From Chryseobacterium gleum (GTDB lineage Bacteria > Bacteroidota > Bacteroidia > Flavobacteriales_D > Sanyastnellaceae), in contig CAMCVP010000001.1 of the NCBI GenBank assembly GCA_945881835.1, positions 372,001-436,000 of the forward strand: a stretch of 64,000 nt of DNA, given 5' to 3'. The notes below the pieces were generated by a model, which saw only the letters and a list, made by a program, of their open reading frames with translations, did not search any database and was not told the DNA's origin. The translations under genes and the position numbers were made by a program. Shown in pieces: positions 59,492-64,000 of the stretch. Position 1 is the first letter of the stretch. Every line of letters starts with the position of its first letter.

Positions 59492-60496
59492 ATGAGAAAG
59501 AGTAAGCTCGCGTGCTTGTTCGCCTTATTCGTTTTTTGCTCTCGCTCTATTGCCCAAGATATTCACTTCAGTCAGTTCGACCAGGCCATGCTTTGGCAGA
59601 ATAGTGCACAAGTTGGTGCTTTCAATGGACAGTTTCGTTTTGCTGCGAATCAACGAAACCAATGGCGAAGTGTTACAACTCCCTATCAGACGTTCGGTTT
59701 TTCCGCTGAAGCGAAAGAGTTCAATGCAAAGCCTTGGTCTTTCGGCTTGAATGCGGGAAGCGATGCTGCAGGAGATTCTCGTTTCAGGACATCGCAAATG
59801 CATTTGCACGCGGCGCATACATTTTATAAGCCAAATGACAGCCTAGAAATTAGAGGCGGTGGTTCATTTGGAATTACTTCTCGCGGATTCGATCCGAGTG
59901 CTTTGGTTTATGATTCGCAATGGAATGGATTGAGTTTCGATCCAAATCTTTCCAACAATGAAACTTTCGCCACTACTACGAGAGTTTATCCTTCTGTTGG
60001 ATTGGCTGTTTTCATTCAGAAACAAGAAAATAAATTTCGCTGGAATGCGGGATATTCGTTGAACAACATCACGCGTCCGAAACAAAGTTTCATGGATAAC
60101 GATGCTGTCGTATTGGATATGCGCCATGCTATTCAAGTGAGTGCCCGAATGCCAATCAATCAATTGTATGAAGTTGAAGTAGTTTCGGTTTTTCAGCGAC
60201 AAGGTAAAATGAAAGAATTGGTTTTTGGTCCACGCGTGTACTACAAACTTCCTTCAGAGAAGTGGGAGAACCAACGCGTATTTGCCGGAATTCACGGGCG
60301 TTTTCGCGATGCTGCATGGATTGAAATGGGAGTGGAATACAACGAGTGGCGAGTGGGAGTGTCTTATGATTTAAACACGTCAACCTTACGTCCAGCAAGC
60401 ACTGGAAGAGGAGGTTTGGAATTTTCCATTGTTTATATCGTTCCCCCAAAGTTGAAGCACGGCACCTTAAAAAAGGTGTGTGTGCCATATTACTAA
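59492..60496 (+). CDS. PorP/SprF-family type IX secretion outer-membrane protein
   Basis: 334 residues from the ATG at 59492, which gives a clean signal peptide (KLACLFALFVFCSRSIAQ). An ATG at 59462 adds ten residues and is also possible; frames farther upstream run inside the preceding gene. The mature start QDIHFSQFDQAMLWQNSAQV is the PorP/SprF pattern. The rest is a beta-barrel ending GRGGLEFSIVYIVPP. SprF-like proteins are needed for surface attachment of type B T9SS cargo, and the gene follows directly after such a cargo gene. The pair is therefore probably cargo and dedicated anchor. Confidence 0.9.
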   Translation: MRKSKLACLFALFVFCSRSIAQDIHFSQFDQAMLWQNSAQVGAFNGQFRFAANQRNQWRSVTTPYQTFGFSAEAKEFNAKPWSFGLNAGSDAAGDSRFRTSQMHLHAAHTFYKPNDSLEIRGGGSFGITSRGFDPSALVYDSQWNGLSFDPNLSNNETFATTTRVYPSVGLAVFIQKQENKFRWNAGYSLNNITRPKQSFMDNDAVVLDMRHAIQVSARMPINQLYEVEVVSVFQRQGKMKELVFGPRVYYKLPSEKWENQRVFAGIHGRFRDAAWIEMGVEYNEWRVGVSYDLNTSTLRPASTGRGGLEFSIVYIVPPKLKHGTLKKVCVPYY

Positions 60497-60505
60497 AAAC
60501 AATTG

Positions 60506-60513
60506 TATTTTTG
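60506..60513 (+). promoter_or_regulatory. -7 promoter box of oxyR
   Basis: TATTTTTG ends 18 bases before the ATG at 60532. The intervening GTAGGTATAGATTTTACCTA holds an imperfect palindrome, GGTATAGATTTTACC, which could be an operator for autoregulation. Confidence 0.45.
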
Positions 60514-60531
60514 TAGGTATAGATTTTACCT

Positions 60532-61419
60532 ATGAACTTTCAGCAGCTCGAATACATTGTCGCTTTAGAGAAACACAAGAATTTTGTTGCCGCAGCAGCG
60601 GCTTGTTTTGTTAGTCAGCCAACTCTTTCCATGATGGTTAAGAAGTTGGAAGAAGAGCTTGAAATAGTCATTGTTCGAAGAGGCGCACAACCTCTGGAAT
60701 TTACTGAAGAGGGATCGTTGTTGTTGAATCAAGCCAAACGAATTTTAGCCGAACAACAGATGATGCGCGAGATTTCGAAGGAGATTTCGAAAGGGCTCGA
60801 TGGAGAAATTCGTATTTCAGTTATTCCTTCATTGGCTTCGACTGTGGTTCCCCATTTCATCAAAAATATTGAAAGAGGAGATCATGATTTGAAAATTAGT
60901 ATTCAGGAACTTCCAACAGAAAAAGCTTTGGTAGCCCTGACGCAAGGAGAGATTGATCTCGCAATTCTTGCAACGGAAAGTGATCCTTCCCTTTATACAT
61001 CGCACCCCATTTACGAAGAAGAGTTTGTAGCGTATGTTTCTCCATTGGAAAAAATGCCAGCTAGAAAATTCATTCAACCCAAGCACATCGCTTCCGAGAA
61101 ATTGTGGTTCCTGTCGGAAGAACACTGCTTTCGCGAACAGGCCTTGGAAGTTTGTAGTTTCAAAAAGAAAAAGAAAGCGAAGATCAGTTACGATGCAGGA
61201 AGTATTCAAACGCTCATTCGATTGGTCGATGAAAATGGTGGAATGACTTTGGTTCCAGCAGCATCCATACAATTCTTGTCTGCAAAGCAACGTGCCAATG
61301 TGCGTGAGTTTGCGCCGCCTGTGCCTATGCGCTTGGTGCAATTGACAAGTTTGAAAGACTATCCTCGAAAGCGCGTGGTGTCCTTTGTAGTAGAAGCCTT
61401 AAATCCGTCTGTGAAATGA
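60532..61419 (+). CDS. oxyR: OxyR-type hydrogen peroxide regulator (LysR family)
   Basis: 295 residues. The N-terminal winged helix-turn-helix is MNFQQLEYIVALEKHKNFVA to about residue 60, with SQPTLSMMVKKLEEEL as the recognition helix. The regulatory domain carries Cys199 and Cys208 in EEHCFREQALEVC. This aligns in sequence, and even in number, with the peroxide-sensing Cys199 and Cys208 of E. coli OxyR (GHCLRDQAMGFC). Peroxide should form a disulphide between them and activate antioxidant genes. The stop overlaps the selO start (ATGA), so both are translated from one mRNA. Confidence 0.93.
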   Translation: MNFQQLEYIVALEKHKNFVAAAAACFVSQPTLSMMVKKLEEELEIVIVRRGAQPLEFTEEGSLLLNQAKRILAEQQMMREISKEISKGLDGEIRISVIPSLASTVVPHFIKNIERGDHDLKISIQELPTEKALVALTQGEIDLAILATESDPSLYTSHPIYEEEFVAYVSPLEKMPARKFIQPKHIASEKLWFLSEEHCFREQALEVCSFKKKKKAKISYDAGSIQTLIRLVDENGGMTLVPAASIQFLSAKQRANVREFAPPVPMRLVQLTSLKDYPRKRVVSFVVEALNPSVK

Positions 61420-62810
61420 AATTGAATTATTCGAAACTGCCAACCGATTTTTATTCGGAAGTGTCACCGGCGAAATTTGAAAAGGCTAACCTTGTTTTTT
61501 GGAATGAAGGGTTTGCTTCTGAATTTAAAAATGGATTTTCATCGAACGAATTTCTGTCAATGGTACGTGGAGAGAATTCTTGGTTGAAGGAAACGCTTGC
61601 AATGGCATATGCTGGACATCAGTTCGGTCACTTCAATATCTTAGGTGATGGAAGAGCAGCCTTGGTAGATGAATGGAAGAATGAAGAAGGAAAACTTTTC
61701 GATGTTCATTTAAAAGGAAGTGGCGAAACAATCTATTCGCGCCGAGGAGATGGGAGAGCAACGCTGAAGGCTATGCTGCGTGAGGCCATAATGAGCGAAG
61801 CCATTCACGCTTTGGGAATTCGAACAACAAGAACATTGGCAGTTGTGGATACAGGAGATTTTATTCATCGAAATGGAATGGATAAGGGTGGAATGTTAGC
61901 GCGCATGGCATCGAGTCACTTGCGTGTGGGGACATTTGAGTATGCGCTTTTTCAAGACGACTTAGGTAAGTTGAAAGCGTTGGCCGATTATACCATTGCT
62001 CGACATTATCCGCAATGTGCGAGTCTAGAAAATCCGTATTTAGAATTGTTGAAGGAAGTTGTTCGTGTGCAGATTGAATTGATTGTTGAATGGATGCGTG
62101 TTGGATTTATTCACGGAGTGATGAATACCGATAACATGAGTATTGCCGGAGAAACGATTGATTATGGTCCATGTGCGTTTATGAATGTATACAAAGCCAA
62201 CACTTGTTTCAGTTCCATAGATACTCAAAGAAGATATGCGTTTGCCAATCAGCCTGGCATTGCGCAATGGAATTTGTGGGTGTTCGCGAATAGTCTAATG
62301 CCTTTGATTCATGAAAACGCCAAGGTGGCCAAGGAAATGGCCATTGAAGTGATCGATGCTTTTTCAACTCAGTTTGGAAATGCCTATTATTCCATGATGG
62401 GAAGAAAATTAGGTGTTGAAATTTCAACTCAGGAAGGAAGAGAGTGGGTGGAAGAATTGTTGGAGATCATGGAAGAAACGCAATCGGATTACACCAATTC
62501 ATTTTTGTTTTTGGAAGGGAAGGAAGTGAGAGAAGTTCACCTGTCTAAGAGTCCACGCTTTGAAAATTGGCTTTCACGAAAAGATAGTTTTTCAAAAGCT
62601 GAAATTGGAAATTCAAATCCAATTGTCATTCCTCGCAATGAATGGGTGGAGCGCGTTTTGAATGAAGCCGTGGAAAGCGACAGGTGGAAGTTGTTCAACG
62701 AATACCAAGAACGACTCCAGTGTCCGTATGAATCATCATCTGAAGAAGATATTTTGTCAACCTTCAATCCGAAAAATGATTTGAGTTTTAAAACGTTTTG
62801 CGGGACGTGA
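61416..62810 (+). CDS. selO: SelO/YdiU protein adenylyltransferase
   Basis: 464 residues, close to E. coli YdiU (478). It has a pseudokinase fold that transfers AMP from ATP to proteins. Signatures are AYAGHQFGHFNILGDGRAAL and HLKGSGETIYSRRGDGRATL, then LREAIMSEAIHALGIRTTRT, and the metal site region GVMNTDNMSIAGETIDYGP. A cysteine three residues from the C-terminus (FCGT) is placed like the redox-active C-terminal Cys of E. coli SelO. SelO takes part in the redox-stress response. Its coupling to oxyR here fits that role. Confidence 0.93.
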   Translation: MKLNYSKLPTDFYSEVSPAKFEKANLVFWNEGFASEFKNGFSSNEFLSMVRGENSWLKETLAMAYAGHQFGHFNILGDGRAALVDEWKNEEGKLFDVHLKGSGETIYSRRGDGRATLKAMLREAIMSEAIHALGIRTTRTLAVVDTGDFIHRNGMDKGGMLARMASSHLRVGTFEYALFQDDLGKLKALADYTIARHYPQCASLENPYLELLKEVVRVQIELIVEWMRVGFIHGVMNTDNMSIAGETIDYGPCAFMNVYKANTCFSSIDTQRRYAFANQPGIAQWNLWVFANSLMPLIHENAKVAKEMAIEVIDAFSTQFGNAYYSMMGRKLGVEISTQEGREWVEELLEIMEETQSDYTNSFLFLEGKEVREVHLSKSPRFENWLSRKDSFSKAEIGNSNPIVIPRNEWVERVLNEAVESDRWKLFNEYQERLQCPYESSSEEDILSTFNPKNDLSFKTFCGT

Positions 62811-62812
62811 TA

Positions 62813-63541
62813 CTACCCTCCAAAAACCTTCTTCAATAATTCTGAAGTGCGTGCAATCGGATCTTTGCGAATCAGTAATTCTTCTTCCGCAACCTTAACG
62901 AACAAGCCGTCAATGGCGCGTTCGGTGGCGAATTGAACCAAGTCTGGATTCACCTTTTCAATCAGTGGGATCTTGTTGTAACGCGTAATCACGAATTCCC
63001 AATTCTTTGTCGCTCCTACTTTATCGAGTGATGTTTTGATGATCGGTTTGAATGCTTCAACCAAGGCAGCGCGTGTTTTCGATTTTAGATATTCTGTACC
63101 TGCGTTTTCTCCACCTTTCACAATATTAATCGCATCGGTGATTGTCATGTCTGAAATAGCGCGGATGAAAATGTCTTTCGCTGCGCTGCCGGCATCTTCT
63201 GCAGCGCGATTAAGTGAAAGAATTACGTCGTCGCATTCTTTATTCAATCCGAGGCTTCGCAATTTGTCTTCAACCTTTTTGGCGTCTGGAGGAAAAGGAA
63301 TTTTAATTTTCGGATTCCCGAAGTAACCATCGGTTTTTGAAACCAACTCCGTTCCTTTTGTCGCCCCTTTGCTCAACGCTTCTTTCAGTGCTTTACCAGC
63401 CTCTTCCTCTGTAAAGCCAGAAACGGTGCTTGTTTGCTGGAGTTTTTGCTCGGCTTGCTTTTTTAGATCCTTCAAAGATTGTGCGCAAGAAGTTGTTGAG
63501 AACGCGACAGCGATCAGGAGTAAGGGAAGTGCTTTTTTCAT
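62813..63541 (-). CDS. DUF4197 secreted protein
   Basis: 242 residues with a signal peptide (LPLLLIAVAFSTTSC). The Cys at about position 19 could be a lipobox, as LPLLLIAVAFSTTSC-AQ fits a loose type II site. The mature helical protein has GFTEEEAGKALKEALSKGAT, GYFGNPKIKIPFPPDAKKVE and SDMTITDAINIVKGGENAGT, the DUF4197 signature. The function is unknown. It ends two bases from the convergent selo stop codon. Confidence 0.88.
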   Translation of the reverse strand: MKKALPLLLIAVAFSTTSCAQSLKDLKKQAEQKLQQTSTVSGFTEEEAGKALKEALSKGATKGTELVSKTDGYFGNPKIKIPFPPDAKKVEDKLRSLGLNKECDDVILSLNRAAEDAGSAAKDIFIRAISDMTITDAINIVKGGENAGTEYLKSKTRAALVEAFKPIIKTSLDKVGATKNWEFVITRYNKIPLIEKVNPDLVQFATERAIDGLFVKVAEEELLIRKDPIARTSELLKKVFGG

Positions 63542-63567
63542 TTTGGAATTTCTTTATTCGAAGATAC

Positions 63568-63624
63568 ATGAGATTGGTTGCCGCCTTTATTTTATTATCC
63601 GTATTTTCGTGGAAACTATTCTAA
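63568..63624 (+). CDS. Possible 18-residue hydrophobic leader peptide
   Basis: An 18-codon ORF, MRLVAAFILLSVFSWKLF followed by TAA, begins seven bases after a TTTATTCG sequence (63553-63560) that resembles a -7 box. It ends directly before the ATG of the next gene, in the same frame. It could be a signal-peptide remnant cut off by a stop codon, a translated leader, or chance. Confidence 0.3.
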   Translation: MRLVAAFILLSVFSWKLF

Positions 63625-64000
63625 ATGAAAGAAGTTACTGAAACTACAAATTTAGTTTCTCGTGCGGAAGAAGTTATACCCCACCAAGGAATTAAGGCAG
63701 CCGTTTTGCTGCCGCAAGCAGATTCGAATTTAAACTCGATGGAGTCGAAATTTCATCCGATGTCCGACAAGAATATTCCATTCCGAAATCTGAAAAGTGC
63801 GGAGTCGAAGAGAAGAAGTTTACATAAGATCATTCGGAAGTTAGATGTAAAGAACAGCTTGCGTTATCAGCGGACACCGGAAGATACCTATTGCAATGTG
63901 TATTCTTTCGATTATTGCTTTCATGCAAAAGTTTATTTGCCAACGGTTTGGTGGACAGATGAAGCCATTGAACGACTGAAGAAAGGAGAGGATGTTACAC
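63625..64000 (+). CDS. Unidentified protein, N-terminal part (runs off the right edge)
   Basis: At least 125 codons are open from the ATG at 63625 to the end of the window. The product begins MKEVTETTNLVSRAEEVIPH, then a basic stretch (ESKRRSLHKIIRKLDVKNSL), then TPEDTYCNVYSFDYCFHAKV and LPTVWWTDEAIERLKKGEDV. No signal peptide is present at this start. The TYCNV..FDY segment loosely recalls the catalytic Cys region of CHAP-type or phage cell-wall hydrolases, but the match is weak and the rest of the gene is not visible. The family is unknown. Confidence 0.6.
   Translation, partial: MKEVTETTNLVSRAEEVIPHQGIKAAVLLPQADSNLNSMESKFHPMSDKNIPFRNLKSAESKRRSLHKIIRKLDVKNSLRYQRTPEDTYCNVYSFDYCFHAKVYLPTVWWTDEAIERLKKGEDVT

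Noticed and set aside
60514-60531. GGTATAGATTTTACC near the oxyR start as a definite OxyR operator
   Set aside because: It is only a short imperfect palindrome, and OxyR sites are longer and degenerate, so I mention it only as a possibility.
60829-61341. 170-codon open frame on the minus strand inside oxyR
   Set aside because: It lies opposite the OxyR regulatory domain, which is conserved, and shows no protein-like features.

Overview
The window looks like a chromosomal segment of a Bacteroidota bacterium, most likely in Flavobacteriales. The evidence is type IX secretion (T9SS) cargo with type A and type B C-terminal domains, a PorP/SprF-family protein, bacillithiol synthesis (BshC), DnaE carrying a built-in DnaQ-like exonuclease, DnaX without the zinc cysteines, and many -7 promoter boxes of the form TAnnTTTG/TTCG. 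Coding density is very high. The two largest spaces without a gene are about 220 bp each (38411-38632 and 43768-43989), so no gene-free stretch exceeds 300 bases. I found no rRNA, tRNA or CRISPR array.

Layout. 1-8.7 kb: the N-terminal part of an ABC exporter, a TonB-dependent receptor, a DUF5916 barrel protein, and a run of ECF sigma factor, putative anti-sigma factor, beta-barrel and T9SS type B protein. 8.7-17.9 kb: bshC, ruvX, dapD, a GT9 glycosyltransferase, a GSCFA protein, a DUF47-PiT phosphate uptake operon with a candidate Pho-box-like repeat, and a HisKA_2 kinase with a receiver-only response regulator. 17.9-24.6 kb (minus strand): a DUF5777-YceI-OB-fold-cytochrome lipoprotein cluster, then ferredoxin, TlpA-like, DUF4412-like and a fused E1 alpha/beta dehydrogenase. 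24.6-31.6 kb: dapF, a DUF4105/Lnb-like protein, a lipoprotein, DUF5723, kdsA and a T9SS type A protein. 31.6-46.3 kb: dnaE, MATE, trmH, HU, an APC permease, DUF6913-like plus dapA, smpB, cutC, a patatin, a small S23/IVS-type four-helix-bundle gene inside inverted hairpin arrays, and an AGCS symporter. 46.4-64 kb: dnaX with an in-gene A10 slippery run, an S4 protein, GNATs, a DUF2079 protein, a secreted pentaheme protein, DUF721-recF, TPR-ribH, a 1250-residue type B protein followed by a PorP/SprF protein, oxyR-selO, DUF4197 and a truncated unidentified gene.

The most unusual structure is at 43769-44500. A 122-residue S23/IVS-family gene is flanked by two arrays of short hairpins, six on the left and nine on the right, with mostly different stem sequences. 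They are joined by a near-constant GAAT linker on the left and its complement ATTC on the right, so the arrays are inverted around the gene. The outermost hairpins share the same GTGGC/GCCAC stem, like terminal inverted repeats, and the right-hand one contains the stop codon of the neighbouring symporter. This looks like a small mobile or structural element and is the best candidate here for an undescribed system.

The second point of note is dnaX. Its frame closes immediately after ten A residues at the end of domain III and continues in the -1 frame, which would give gamma and tau products by slippage. A third is that at least fourteen genes have a -7 promoter box ending only 4-7 nt before the start codon, which implies leaderless or nearly leaderless mRNAs.
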